Made by a program: the position numbers and the translations under genes. A stretch of DNA of 46,494 nucleotides from assembly GCA_021772455.1 (NCBI GenBank), contig JAJFLY010000038.1:1-46494 (forward strand), written 5' to 3'. Position 1 is the first letter of the stretch. Every line of letters begins with the position of its first letter. This document shows positions 7,515-16,309 of this stretch, piece by piece. This DNA is from Chlamydiota bacterium (GTDB taxonomy: Bacteria; Chlamydiota; Chlamydiia; Chlamydiales; JAAKFR01). The notes beneath the pieces are model-generated. The model saw nothing but the letters and a program-made list of their open reading frames with translations. It did no database searches and was not told the DNA's origin.

Positions 7515-9018
7515 AATCGATCTCGTTAAGTTCTGAGATATAGACATCGTTGAGCTCAGGATTTTTTGCATAGCTTACCGTCAAAAAATAGATCGGAATC
7601 ACAGGCATATGCTCCATCAAAATACCTTCGGCCTCCCGAAGTAATACCATCCGTTTTGAGGGATCAGCCTCTTCTTGTGCAGCCTGTAGAACCCTTTGAA
7701 ACTCGGGGTCTTCCCAGTTAGACATATTGAGGCGATCCTTGGCACTTTTAAACAGCTGTAGGTTGTAAATGGGGTCGCGAATACGGGCGTGCCACGAGAG
7801 CCCTCCAATCTCAAAATTCCCCGAAGAGAGGTTGTCGTAATAGGTCGTCCATTCCTGTGGATCAAGTGTTATCTCGATCCCAAGAGCCTTTTGCCACTGC
7901 TGTTGCACAGCGCAGGCAATCCGGTGGTTGGTCTCGATGTTGCAGTAGCTCACATGAATGGGAGGCAACGTTTCACGGGTAAGTTCGAGCTCGACAAGCG
8001 CCTCTTCCAATAAAATATGAGCCTGCTCCAAATCTCCATCCTCAAAGAAGTGAGATTCGCGATTTACACTTGTCGCTTTTGTTTCGTTTTCTTTCAAAAC
8101 ATGGGTCACAAGCTCTTCGCGGTTCATGGCAAGGGCCAAAGCGCGCCGAAGTTTAGGGTGACTATATGGAAAGCGCTCTGTATTCACAAAATACCAAAAA
8201 ACCGCACGCTCAGGAAATTGGCTGAGCATCTCTTTCTTCTCCAAGGAAGGAACCGCATCTAAGGGAAGTTTCGCAAAAGGCTTGCCCAACCAATCACACT
8301 CCCCTTTTTCAAACATAGCCACTTGTGTAGAAGCATCCTCTACAATTGCAATCTCGATGCGGTCGAGCTGGACAGCATCGACATTCCAATAGAGAGGGTT
8401 TTTTTCGAGCACCATTTCCCGATGTTCAACCCGCTTTTTTAAGCGAAAGGGGCCATTTGTGGTTGAACAAACCTCCCCATCATTCATGTAAACTGGAGAG
8501 TATGCCGAGGTTGCGGTAAGCTCTAAAAAATAGGGAGCTGGATTCTCAAGGTCTACAACAAGTGTGTGAGCGTCTAATGCTTTTACTCCAATTTCTTCGA
8601 GGGAAAGCTCTCCTCGCACAATCGCCTCCACATTCTTAATGGGATAAAAATCAGCCCCTCCTTGGGTAGGTAGCTTCGGGTTAACGACACTTTTCCATGC
8701 ATACTCAAAATCGTAAGCTGTCACGGGTTTCCGGTTCGACCACTTGGCTGGACGTATTTTAAACGTGTAGGTTTTTCCATCGGAAGAAATGGTATAGCTT
8801 TCAGCTGCAGCTGGGAGCAACTCTTGGTCAGCGGACATACGCATCAGCCCCTCAAAGAGCATTTTGATGGTATGGTTTGCTGGTATCTCATACCCATACC
8901 TAGGATCGAGTGAATTAGCTTCGGTCAGATAGGTAAGACGGAGGCTTTTTTTCGATTGAGGTGATTTTTCACATGCAAGACACAAGAAACACATCATAAA
9001 AATAAAGAGACGAATCAT
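7495..9018 (-). CDS. oppA: Oligopeptide ABC transporter substrate-binding lipoprotein
   Basis: A 507-residue SBP_bac_5 family protein. The N-terminus is a lipoprotein signal peptide with the lipobox LACEK, so Cys16 should be lipidated and the mature protein membrane-anchored. Family hallmarks follow: EANSLDPRYGYEIPANHT, then LFEGLMRM, then YTFKIRPAKWSNRKPVTAYD. It probably delivers peptides to an Opp/Dpp-type permease, but no permease genes are nearby. Its start is 3 bp after the stop of the 995-residue fusion gene, which carries a homologous domain, so the two arose by duplication and are probably co-transcribed. Confidence 0.93.
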   Translation of the reverse strand: MIRLFIFMMCFLCLACEKSPQSKKSLRLTYLTEANSLDPRYGYEIPANHTIKMLFEGLMRMSADQELLPAAAESYTISSDGKTYTFKIRPAKWSNRKPVTAYDFEYAWKSVVNPKLPTQGGADFYPIKNVEAIVRGELSLEEIGVKALDAHTLVVDLENPAPYFLELTATSAYSPVYMNDGEVCSTTNGPFRLKKRVEHREMVLEKNPLYWNVDAVQLDRIEIAIVEDASTQVAMFEKGECDWLGKPFAKLPLDAVPSLEKKEMLSQFPERAVFWYFVNTERFPYSHPKLRRALALAMNREELVTHVLKENETKATSVNRESHFFEDGDLEQAHILLEEALVELELTRETLPPIHVSYCNIETNHRIACAVQQQWQKALGIEITLDPQEWTTYYDNLSSGNFEIGGLSWHARIRDPIYNLQLFKSAKDRLNMSNWEDPEFQRVLQAAQEEADPSKRMVLLREAEGILMEHMPVIPIYFLTVSYAKNPELNDVYISELNEIDFTHAVK

Positions 9019-9021
9019 AAT

Positions 9022-12009
9022 TTATTCCCTATAGGCCCATTTAAAGTCGATTTGAAAGTTGCCTGAACAGCAAACTCCTTTTAAATTTTTTCGCCGCAAA
9101 TAACGCCCCTTGAGTTGATAAAGAGGAATTGCAGGAGCCTCTTCGGCAAGGAAGGCTTCGGCTTTCTCAAGATGGAGGTTTCTTTCTTCTAAGGTTCTTG
9201 CCTCTCTGGCCTGATTTAACAGCTGTCTGTAATGAGAATGTTCCCAAGACGGAAAATTGATATAGTCTTGCTGTTTTTCCAGGAACTCTAACAAATGGAG
9301 AGGATCTCCCCAGCGAGCTTGAAGTTCAATTCCACCCATCTGATATTCACCCTTTAACATTCGATTAAAGTGGGGATCCCATTCATAGCTTTCCATATGA
9401 ATCGGAATGTCAAAAGCCTCTTTCCACTGTCTACAGAGCTCCTCAAAGAGATCTCCTCGCTTCTCCCCATCATAGTAGCTAAGCGTTAACCGAGGGAAAT
9501 CGGACTTCACAAAACCAATTTCCCCTAGCCCTTCTCTAAACAGAGCGCGTGCTTTTTCAAGATCTCTCTTTGGGAAGAGGGGGGCTTGCGCCAGAGACAG
9601 CTCACCTGGAAGAAGAGAGTAGCTGGCACTGCCAAATTCGTGAGGAGCTTGAATACCAATTTTCTCTCGATCAATGACAGAAGCAAAAGCTTGGCGAATT
9701 TTTTTGTGGTTAAAAGGGAACTGCGTCGTATTAAAGCATAGGATAAATATGCCGTTCAAGTCGTACGACTCGCTTTCAAGCTCTTTATCTGGCTCATCAA
9801 GCCCTTCAAATGGAAAAGCGGTCATGGGGCGGCCCATAATATCACACTCCCCTTTTTTCAGCATGCCCACATCGATTTCCACTTTCTCCATCATGTTAAT
9901 CGAAATACGGTCCAACTTGACCGAGTCTGCATCCCAATAGTAGGGATTTTTTTTGACGACAACAACATGATTATGGCGCCATTCGCTCAACATAAACGGC
10001 CCATTGCACACATAGTTTTCTCCTGCCTGATAGGCCCATCCAGGGTGTTTTTGATCGATAGAACTATTGATCAAAGAGTAGGCCCAGTGCGCCACTACCT
10101 CTAAAAAATAGGGCGCTGGATATTCAAGCTCGACACGCAAACATTTTTCATCGAGAACACAAATTCCAACCTCATCAATAGAGACTTTATTCTCATTGGC
10201 CAAGCGGGCATTTTTAATCATAAATAGCGTGTGTGTAAAAATGGAGTTTGCCTGCGGGTCCAGAACATTTTTCCACGAGTATTCGAGATCATAGGCTGTA
10301 ATTGGCTCACCATTCGACCACTTTGCAGCACGGAGATGAAAGGTATACGTTTTGAAATCAGATGAGACTTCATAAGATTCAGCAAGAGCTAGATGAGGCT
10401 TTCCATCGGGTCCAATACGCGTTAAGCCCTCGAAAAGCATTCTGGTAATGATATATGATTGGTCCCCCTTAATGATACGTGGATCTAGACTCGGCTCGCT
10501 CCCATGCACTGCGATTCTCAGCGTCTGTTCATCACCTATTTTCTCACTCCACTTTTCAAGTACTGCGCGAACAACCTGGGTAAAATTCACTTCATGATCG
10601 ATCAATGAGGGCCTATAGAGGAGGCCAAAACAAAACGTCCCGTGTCGACTCACCTCAGAGAAACCAAGTTCAAGAGAAGGAATTCCAAGCTCTTTAATCT
10701 CTTTTAGTAAGGGCTCTTTAAAAGAACTATCTTCTGTGCACACAATGGCCATGGAGGCATCTTCATATTGGCGGTAGGAGAGGAGAAATTTCTGTTTTTG
10801 TGAGAGCTCTTTATCAAGTAATCCGGAAAAAGCAAGGAACCACTCCTTAACCACCGCAGAAGGCAAAATACTTTGCATGGCAATTGGTGTGATCGAATAA
10901 AAGAAATTCTCCAGAAAAAATTCATCATAAATTTTTGGCATCATCGCTAAAAAGTCTTCGAGACGCTCGTTTTGTTTAAGAATCAAGCCTCCGTTATAGT
11001 CGCGAATTGGCCCAAGAGCCTTCATGAGCATCGAAACAACATTTTGCCGCGCTTTATACAAGTTGATAGAACGGTCTTTTCGGAAAAAGGGGCTCTTAGG
11101 AATCTGAATGCGAAAAACCGTTGCTTCTTTTTGATATGTCTTGCGAAGCATTCCGACCAAATCGGTTCGATCGGGAATAAAAACGATTTCAGGAAACGCT
11201 CTTTCCATGAGCTCAATAACCGAGGGCTCTTTCTCTTTTACAAGCCGTAACAAAACGACTGTGAAGAAAAGGTCGAATTGCGTCTGCTCTTCAAATGTGA
11301 TGGTCGCTTGCGGGATATCACGCACCGATTTGAGTTGATCACGAAGGGTCACCACATTGCGATAAACCTCTTCTTCATTTCGACGCATAAAGGTCATCGG
11401 CACAAGCTGCTCAATACACCCGCTCAACTCATCAGGCAGTTCTCGCTCAATTTTACCCATCTCATCAAGGGAGAACTCGGGGTGCTCCTCACGCTCGATT
11501 TCGAAATAGACCGCATGAACTTGATTATGCTTATCTTGAGCATCGATAAGTGACCCCTTAACCACTTTAACATCCGGCACAACGCGCAATACAGCTTCCA
11601 GAATATGCTGCTCCTCAAAAGCTTCGTGGTGCTTCATCAAGTTAAATGTCACGACCATTCCCATTACCCCCTTGCTGCCAAAAGGGAACTTTAAACGGGT
11701 TTTGAGCAGCTTCAAGTAGAGGTGGCGTTTATGGGGAAAAAGATCGACCGATTTGCTCACCTTCTTTTTATAGAAAAATTCAGCACAAATCACGCGACCA
11801 AGATGAGCGACGCTTCGAATCTTTTTAAACTGCCGTGGAAAGCGCAAAAGAGACAAAAGAAGAGAGGGGTATAATTCCTCATCGGGCCAATACCGCATCA
11901 AGGATGACACGCGCTTCAAAATTTGCGACTCTTTATCATCCAAAAACGTTGCAGGAAGGAGGTTTAAATTCCCCTGTAGCAGAATATCTTCTAATTCTTT
12001 TTTCTTCAC
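9022..12009 (-). CDS. 995-aa fusion: unknown N-terminal half plus oligopeptide-binding-protein domain
   Basis: The C-terminal half, from about residue 500 on, is a complete SBP_bac_5 domain (LRIAVHGSEPSLDPRIIKGD, then MLFEGLTRIGPDGKP, then YTFHLRAAKWSNGEPITAYD) close to the adjacent lipoprotein. The first 495 residues are soluble, charged and rich in helix, and I cannot assign them to a family. There is no signal peptide or lipobox, so as annotated the binding domain would stay in the cytoplasm. SgrR of E. coli is a known precedent for a cytoplasmic SBP domain in a regulator, but its N-terminus is a short winged helix, unlike this one. The uninterrupted frame argues against an artefact. A peptide-sensing role is inference only. 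Confidence 0.85.
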   Translation of the reverse strand: MKKKELEDILLQGNLNLLPATFLDDKESQILKRVSSLMRYWPDEELYPSLLLSLLRFPRQFKKIRSVAHLGRVICAEFFYKKKVSKSVDLFPHKRHLYLKLLKTRLKFPFGSKGVMGMVVTFNLMKHHEAFEEQHILEAVLRVVPDVKVVKGSLIDAQDKHNQVHAVYFEIEREEHPEFSLDEMGKIERELPDELSGCIEQLVPMTFMRRNEEEVYRNVVTLRDQLKSVRDIPQATITFEEQTQFDLFFTVVLLRLVKEKEPSVIELMERAFPEIVFIPDRTDLVGMLRKTYQKEATVFRIQIPKSPFFRKDRSINLYKARQNVVSMLMKALGPIRDYNGGLILKQNERLEDFLAMMPKIYDEFFLENFFYSITPIAMQSILPSAVVKEWFLAFSGLLDKELSQKQKFLLSYRQYEDASMAIVCTEDSSFKEPLLKEIKELGIPSLELGFSEVSRHGTFCFGLLYRPSLIDHEVNFTQVVRAVLEKWSEKIGDEQTLRIAVHGSEPSLDPRIIKGDQSYIITRMLFEGLTRIGPDGKPHLALAESYEVSSDFKTYTFHLRAAKWSNGEPITAYDLEYSWKNVLDPQANSIFTHTLFMIKNARLANENKVSIDEVGICVLDEKCLRVELEYPAPYFLEVVAHWAYSLINSSIDQKHPGWAYQAGENYVCNGPFMLSEWRHNHVVVVKKNPYYWDADSVKLDRISINMMEKVEIDVGMLKKGECDIMGRPMTAFPFEGLDEPDKELESESYDLNGIFILCFNTTQFPFNHKKIRQAFASVIDREKIGIQAPHEFGSASYSLLPGELSLAQAPLFPKRDLEKARALFREGLGEIGFVKSDFPRLTLSYYDGEKRGDLFEELCRQWKEAFDIPIHMESYEWDPHFNRMLKGEYQMGGIELQARWGDPLHLLEFLEKQQDYINFPSWEHSHYRQLLNQAREARTLEERNLHLEKAEAFLAEEAPAIPLYQLKGRYLRRKNLKGVCCSGNFQIDFKWAYRE

Positions 12010-12101
12010 ACGGCCGATTTAATCATTTTATTAATCATTTATAAAGAAATCCCACAAAAAAGTCGATTGACAAGTGGAAGCATAAATGATTTATTGAAGC
12101 T

Positions 12102-12560
12102 ATGAAGACACTCTCCCCAGAAATCATCGATCAGATTACAGAAAAGTTATCCCATATTGTCTCCGATACCTTTGTTCTATACATCAAGACTCTGAATTTT
12201 CATTGGAATATGGTGGGGAAAGAATTTTATATGTACCACCACCTCCTGCAAGAGCAATACGAGGAGCATCAAGAAGCGATTGATCAGCTAGCGGAGCGAA
12301 TTCGAATGCTTGGCAGACCATCTCCCGGTTCGATGAAGAGCTTTCTCAAGAAGGCGTGTCTAAAGGAATCTGAAGGGCTGAAAAGCGCGGAAGTGATGAT
12401 CCAAGAGCTTGTAGATGATCATGAGGCCTTAGTTGAGCACTGCCACGCGATCATCCAATTCACAGATGAAGTTCACGACCAAGGAACCGCTGATTTGCTC
12501 ACCGAGCGCATCCGCTCTCATTCCAAACAAGCGTGGCTCCTAAGAAGCCACCTAACTTAA
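12102..12560 (+). CDS. dps: Dps/ferritin-like DNA-protection protein
   Basis: Dps proteins form dodecamers that oxidise and store iron and protect DNA under oxidative or starvation stress. The ferroxidase signature is visible: LNFHWNMVGKEFYMYHHLLQ with His34, then Asp61 and Glu65 in AIDQLAERI. The 152 residues match the family. A TTGACA (12067-12072) followed after 17 bp by TTTATT could be the promoter; it would place the transcript start almost at the ATG, so the message may be nearly leaderless. The stop overlaps the convergent YtxH gene by 4 bp. Confidence 0.92.
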   Translation: MKTLSPEIIDQITEKLSHIVSDTFVLYIKTLNFHWNMVGKEFYMYHHLLQEQYEEHQEAIDQLAERIRMLGRPSPGSMKSFLKKACLKESEGLKSAEVMIQELVDDHEALVEHCHAIIQFTDEVHDQGTADLLTERIRSHSKQAWLLRSHLT

Positions 12561-12823
12561 CGACATTTTCTTTTACAAGACTTTGCACACGCTTCAGCCT
12601 CTTCGGCAATCTCTTGAGCTTTCTCAGCCAGTTCGATCGACGTGTCACACACGCTCTCCATCAAATCGTGTGCCTGGTCTGAAACGCGATTATAGCTCTT
12701 TGAAAGCTGCTTGCGCATTTTTTTACCCGATTTAGGAGCAAACATAAGCGCTGTCATCCCTCCACACAGGCCGCCAATAAGTGCTCCCAGAGCAAACCCT
12801 TTAGCTGATGATTTTTTATCTGC
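12557..12823 (-). CDS. YtxH-domain protein, copy 3
   Basis: A small protein of about 88 residues with a glycine-rich hydrophobic N-terminal segment (FALGALIGGLCGGMTALMFA) followed by APKSGKKMRK, the YtxH signature, and a helical tail ending in a Cys- and Lys-rich stretch. YtxH proteins are membrane-associated and poorly understood; some are stress-induced. The ATG at 12823 was chosen over 12841 because GGAG precedes it at proper spacing and it overlaps the upstream stop by only a few bases. It is the last of four related genes and abuts dps tail to tail. Confidence 0.82.
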   Translation of the reverse strand, partial: ADKKSSAKGFALGALIGGLCGGMTALMFAPKSGKKMRKQLSKSYNRVSDQAHDLMESVCDTSIELAEKAQEIAEEAEACAKSCKRKCR

Positions 12824-13097
12824 CATCTCTCTCTCCATCAAGAAATTTAGAAGCTGCTTCTTGCGCTGTGTGGGCGATCTCCTTGGCTTTGTCGATCATT
12901 TCCAGCGAGTGATCGCAAACCGATTCCACCAAATCTTGTGATTCTTCCGTTAATCTTCGATACTGATTAGCAACTTCATCGCGGGTCTCCTCCCCTGATT
13001 TTGGGGCAAATAAAAGTGCCAAAACACCCCCAAGCGCTCCCCCTAAAAGAAGGCCGAAAGCAAAGCTGGATCCATTCGATTTTTTCTTTTTAAACAT
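12816..13097 (-). CDS. YtxH-domain protein, copy 2
   Basis: A 93-residue paralogue of its two neighbours: a hydrophobic glycine-rich segment (FAFGLLLGGALGGVLALLF) then APKSGEETRDEV, then an amphipathic helix. It differs most in the tail, which is more acidic and lacks the Lys/Cys cluster. The gene overlaps the downstream copy by a few bases and starts 3 bp after the upstream copy, so it belongs to one operon. Probably anchored in the inner membrane; function unknown for the family. Confidence 0.83.
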   Translation of the reverse strand: MFKKKKSNGSSFAFGLLLGGALGGVLALLFAPKSGEETRDEVANQYRRLTEESQDLVESVCDHSLEMIDKAKEIAHTAQEAASKFLDGERDGR

Positions 13098-13100
13098 CTA

Positions 13101-13370
13101 TTAGCGTTTTCGTTTCAAAACTTTAGAAGCAGATTTCTTTGCATCCTCAGCCAAACATTTTGTTTTTTTGCAAATTTTTGCAGACTGATCACGCATATCC
13201 CCCATCATAGCCTGAGCCTTATCGCTCCCTTTTTGGTAATTTTTGGCGATATCCTTGCGCATCTTTTTCCCAGACTTGGGAGCAAGCATGAGCGCTGTCA
13301 CACTTCCAAACAGTCCACCAACTAAGGCTCCAAGTGCAAAGCCTTTTCCATTTGTTTTTTTACGAGACAT
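13101..13370 (-). CDS. YtxH-domain protein, copy 1
   Basis: An 89-residue protein with the same plan as the two copies downstream: Lys-rich start (SRKKTNGKGF), glycine-rich hydrophobic segment, APKSGKKMRKD, then a strongly basic tail ending KKSASKVLKRKR. The basic tail could bind nucleic acid or anionic lipid, but that is inference. It starts 2 bp after the DUF948 gene stop. Recent tandem duplication within the cluster is the simplest origin. Confidence 0.83.
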   Translation of the reverse strand: MSRKKTNGKGFALGALVGGLFGSVTALMLAPKSGKKMRKDIAKNYQKGSDKAQAMMGDMRDQSAKICKKTKCLAEDAKKSASKVLKRKR

Positions 13371-13372
13371 AC

Positions 13373-13717
13373 TTATTTCCTCTCTCTAAGTTTTTGCCAA
13401 AGGGCAACCCCAACTAATGACCATTGCGCCACTTCCAGTGCAGTATTCAAAACACGGTCTTTGCGCTCTGAAAATTCTTCACCAAATTCCTCTTCCTCGA
13501 TCTCTTCAACATGTTTCAAAGAGCGCTTTGCCTTCCGCTCCACAGCTTCCCCTGTCTTAGAAACAATTCGAAAAAGAGGATCAAAAGCCTGAATTTTATC
13601 GTCTACATCTGAGATCGTCCGACGTAGCGAAAGAAGCGTGATCGCTAAAAAGACTACAAGAGCAACAAAAGCAAGAGCGATAACAGCAACACTTATATAT
13701 AATATCCAAACAGGCAT
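13373..13717 (-). CDS. DUF948 (YtxG-like) membrane protein
   Basis: A 114-residue protein with an N-terminal membrane helix (residues 3-31) followed by an amphipathic helix (RRTISDVDDKIQAFDPLFRI), which is the DUF948 arrangement. An acidic stretch (EEIEEEEFGEEF) lies near residue 72 and a second hydrophobic stretch near the end. In Bacillus, ytxG and ytxH also sit together, which supports this assignment and a shared membrane-linked stress role. It heads the four-gene operon. Confidence 0.75.
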   Translation of the reverse strand: MPVWILYISVAVIALAFVALVVFLAITLLSLRRTISDVDDKIQAFDPLFRIVSKTGEAVERKAKRSLKHVEEIEEEEFGEEFSERKDRVLNTALEVAQWSLVGVALWQKLRERK

Positions 13718-13767
13718 AGTAATACTTAATTAGGGTTTATATTACTATTATCAAACTAAATTAAAAT

Positions 13768-15123
13768 CTATGCAACTTCTTTTAAAGGAAGATCGACCTC
13801 ATCAAAAGCGATCTCTTTCCTTAGACGAAATATACCTAAAAGATTAATAGACAACAACATAGCACCAGAGACCGACATAACCAGAAGTGCTTGATGTTGA
13901 GGAACAAAGGAAAAAAAGACGAAAGAAGTGCTTCCATAAAAAATGTAAAGAGCTCTTCCAAAGCGGGGAGAGAGATAGCAAGCACACTTAATCCCCACAA
14001 CAAAGAAAGCAATAATCGTCGTATACCCCGTTACTATCAAGAAAAATGGAATAAAGTACTCCATATAAGGAAAATAGGTTCCCAGCGCTACCTGAATAAG
14101 CTCCGAGCCCTCCATCGGCTCAAGGGCCTTCCAAGCACCGGAAACTAAGACGATTAAAATACTAAATGTGCAGATAACATTATCGATCACAACCCCTAGA
14201 ATCGCTAGACGCGCCTGTTTTTCAGGGTGTTGAGTCGCTGATTCACTTTGAATGATCGAGTCATATCCCACACCGATATCTGCAGAATAGGCAGCTCTGG
14301 CAATCCCAAGTTGAATAGCAAGAACGACTGTACTTCCGACAAATCCACCAACCGCAGCGTGGCCGGTGAAAGCCGACTTAAAGACATCTACGAGGATCGC
14401 TGGTAGGGCGGCCAATTCTTGTCCAATCACCCAAAAGCCCATACCTAAATACACGACAAGGAAAAAAGGCATCACCCATGTACAAATTTGTCCAATCCGG
14501 CGCACCCCTCCGATTGCGGCATAAAGAACGAGACCGAGGAGAACAGCCATCACCACGAAGCGATTGATATTCCAATTACTTGAAACACTTTCTGTGATGA
14601 CCGAAAACTGGTAGATTTCCACGCCATAGACACATAATAGACCTGCAACGGCGATCGGGAGAAGACGACTCTTAAAAGCCTTCTTCAGGAAGTACATCGG
14701 TCCCCCGTCATACCCCCCCTGCTTGTTTGGCTCGCGGTACTTAAACCCGAGGTAGATCTCACAATACTTCACAATCGCGCCGATAATCCCCGCAATCCAT
14801 ACCCAGATAAGAGCTCCAGGCCCCCCGATCTGAACAGCAGTGATAATTCCAACGATATTTCCAATTCCGATCATCCCCCCTGTCGAGGCAAAAAAGGCTT
14901 TGAGTGGGTGGACTCCCCGCTCTCCCTCAGGAGTACGTCCGAGAAACTGAAAAAATGTTTTGAAAATAGCCGGCAGGGCCCGGATTTGAAAAAATCCAGC
15001 GCGCACCGTGAGAATGAGGCCGAGGATCACGATCAGAACGAAGGCAAAATATCTCCAAAAGATCTGATCTAATTGTGTTAATAAATTGAATATACTCTGT
15101 AACATGTGTATATTGTAGAGCAT
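13768..15123 (-). CDS. AGCS-family sodium:alanine/glycine symporter
   Basis: An inner-membrane amino acid importer of 451 residues with about ten to eleven membrane helices. The AGCS signature is present (STGGMIGIGNIVGIITAVQ, then GALIWVWIAGIIG and YDGGPMYFLKKAF). Members co-transport Na+ or H+ with alanine or glycine. A second methionine at residue 7 may be the true start. I recall an AGCS gene next to lspA in C. trachomatis (CT409), so the family is part of the chlamydial core, though here it is displaced by the Opp and Ytx genes. Confidence 0.92.
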   Translation of the reverse strand: MLYNIHMLQSIFNLLTQLDQIFWRYFAFVLIVILGLILTVRAGFFQIRALPAIFKTFFQFLGRTPEGERGVHPLKAFFASTGGMIGIGNIVGIITAVQIGGPGALIWVWIAGIIGAIVKYCEIYLGFKYREPNKQGGYDGGPMYFLKKAFKSRLLPIAVAGLLCVYGVEIYQFSVITESVSSNWNINRFVVMAVLLGLVLYAAIGGVRRIGQICTWVMPFFLVVYLGMGFWVIGQELAALPAILVDVFKSAFTGHAAVGGFVGSTVVLAIQLGIARAAYSADIGVGYDSIIQSESATQHPEKQARLAILGVVIDNVICTFSILIVLVSGAWKALEPMEGSELIQVALGTYFPYMEYFIPFFLIVTGYTTIIAFFVVGIKCACYLSPRFGRALYIFYGSTSFVFFSFVPQHQALLVMSVSGAMLLSINLLGIFRLRKEIAFDEVDLPLKEVA

Positions 15124-15209
15124 AAGTGATTATTTTACCACCAAACTCTTCCTCTCAAAAAAAAAGTGTAAATAAGGATTTGAAGTCCTGATTTCACAAA
15201 AAAAATCCT

Positions 15210-15671
15210 TTATGCTGTCTTATGCGTTTTCTCCAATAAAATCTCCACGAGCTCATTCAGATTTCGAAGGATGTGTAATTCCGCAAGACCTTCCATGCGT
15301 TTCATCACTTCAGGATATGTCTCCACCATTTTTTTCCCTGTTTTTGATTTGTAAAATTTAATTATTTCTTTTAATTCTTTTTCGGTAAATATACCGGCAT
15401 ATACATCGGCAAGCTCATTGGTAAAGCTTTCAGAGGTAAGGTTTTTTTGACAAAACTCTCTAATTTCAACCTCGTGCCTGGCAATCATAGGGTCCATTTT
15501 GCTAAGCGCTTTGAAAACCTTGTCCACGTTATTACACAAAAGTAATTCATACTGACCCACTTGCAGTAGCTCATGAGCTGCTTTTTGCTCTTTTTCACCC
15601 GCTGTTAGCATCAGTGGAGATGCAATTAAAGCCACGAATACAACACTTTTAAAAAGTCTTTTAACTATCAC
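15210..15671 (-). CDS. Exported DUF2059-type protein
   Basis: About 153 residues with a Sec signal peptide (VKRLFKSVVFVALIASPLML ending TAG) and a helical C-terminal region containing FTEKELKEIIKFYKSKTGKK, which is the core DUF2059 motif. The open frame extends 19 codons upstream, but the GTG at 15671 has GGAG five bases ahead and gives a normal signal peptide, so I prefer it. The product is probably periplasmic or outer-membrane associated; the family has no established function. Weak inverted repeats and T-runs at 15130-15209 on the minus strand may terminate the message. Confidence 0.78.
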   Translation of the reverse strand: MIVKRLFKSVVFVALIASPLMLTAGEKEQKAAHELLQVGQYELLLCNNVDKVFKALSKMDPMIARHEVEIREFCQKNLTSESFTNELADVYAGIFTEKELKEIIKFYKSKTGKKMVETYPEVMKRMEGLAELHILRNLNELVEILLEKTHKTA

Positions 15672-15825
15672 AAAAACTCCAAATATTAGATTTAGTAAAA
15701 ATCTAAAAAATAATATAAAAAACAGCAATTAATCATCAACCTTAAATAAAATCAACCAGTTTGTTATGCAGGAAAAACAGAGAAAGACGATTCCTAAAAG
15801 CCAGATAACGATGAAAATCTTTAAG

Positions 15826-15847
15826 AAAGAAGCTTCAAGGCTTCTTT
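15826..15847 (-). terminator. Hairpin downstream of the tRNA-Ser region
   Basis: A perfect 8-bp stem (AAAGAAGC and GCTTCTTT) with a 6-base loop. On the minus strand a T-rich stretch follows. It is placed to end transcription coming from the tRNA-Ser region at 16292-16379. The gap 15672-16291 has no credible protein gene and otherwise holds the duplicated flank and the tRNA-like relic. Confidence 0.4.
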
Positions 15848-15878
15848 ATTGATCCAAGTAATCATCTTGCCACTCTTT

Positions 15879-15998
15879 CCACTGTAGATCTTTTTTAGTG
15901 GCTAGATTTGTACGATCGCGAGAGAGAGGCTGTGCGAGTAGCGCGACCGAGGAGCGATCGTTCAAAGATACCGCTAAAAACGAAGGAGGTGGGACTCG
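15879..15998. repeat. tRNA 3'-flank repeat, copy 1
   Basis: About 120 bp that match 16189-16309 at roughly 95 percent by eye, differing by five substitutions and one base in a T-run. Each copy starts with a short hairpin (CCACT...AGTGG), continues through a palindrome-bounded segment (ACGATCGC...GCGATCGT) and ends in the 3' part of a tRNA-Ser gene. In this copy the tRNA part belongs to the relic at 15982-16127. Open frames crossing it are by-products of the repeat, not genes. Confidence 0.85.
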
Positions 15999-16127
15999 CC
16001 CTTTCAGGGCTGGGTTACCGTCTCGCTGTCGCTCGCGGGTTTCAACCCTTCGAACCTTCCGCTCGAGTTTTCAAAAAACTCTTCGTTTCAGGCGCCTCGG
16101 TGCCTGCTGGCACTCTCGGACATCTCC
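15982..16127 (-). pseudogene. tRNA-Ser-like relic or hairpin-expanded tRNA-like element
   Basis: On the minus strand the segment begins GGAGATGTCCGAG and ends GTCCCACCTCC, so the two ends can pair as an acceptor stem with one mismatch and look like tRNA-Ser. The interior is about 146 nt instead of 88. It is filled with small inverted repeats (GTGCC/GGCAC, GAGTTTT/AAAACTC, GGGTT/AACCC, CCCT/AGGG), and no orthodox anticodon arm is evident. I read it as a degenerate or invaded duplicate of the tRNA-Ser at 16292-16379. A structured functional RNA cannot be excluded. Confidence 0.45.
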
Positions 16128-16129
16128 CT

Positions 16130-16157
16130 AAAAAGCCCTCCACCGGAGGCCTTTTAA
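16130..16157. terminator. Bidirectional terminator-like hairpin
   Basis: AAAAGCCCTCC, loop ACC, GGAGGCCTTTT: an inverted repeat with one mismatch, with A-runs on one side and T-runs on the other, so it could act in both directions. It separates the tRNA-like relic from the second copy of the flank repeat. Confidence 0.5.
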
Positions 16158-16188
16158 GTGTTCGACGTCCTCCACGCGAAAGCTCAGC

Positions 16189-16309
16189 CCACTGTAGATC
16201 TTTTTTTAGTGGCTAGATTTGGACGATCGCGAGAGAGAGGCTGTGCGAGTAGCACGGCCGAGGAGCGATCGTTCAAAGATACCGCTAAAAACGGAGGAGG
16301 TGGGATTCG
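16189..16309. repeat. tRNA 3'-flank repeat, copy 2
   Basis: The second copy of the flank repeat, 310 bp from the first. Its last 18 bases are the 3' end of the intact tRNA-Ser gene. The core 16243-16277 also occurs, with two changes over 35 bases, at 33515-33549 beyond the 3' end of tRNA-Phe. It contains a stem GGCTGTGC/GCACGGCC around GAGTA within the outer palindrome. Confidence 0.85.

Noticed and set aside
15982-16127. A tmRNA or selenocysteine tRNA
   Set aside because: The 5' end does not match tmRNA, and no 8-bp acceptor or TCA anticodon arm of tRNA-Sec is visible.
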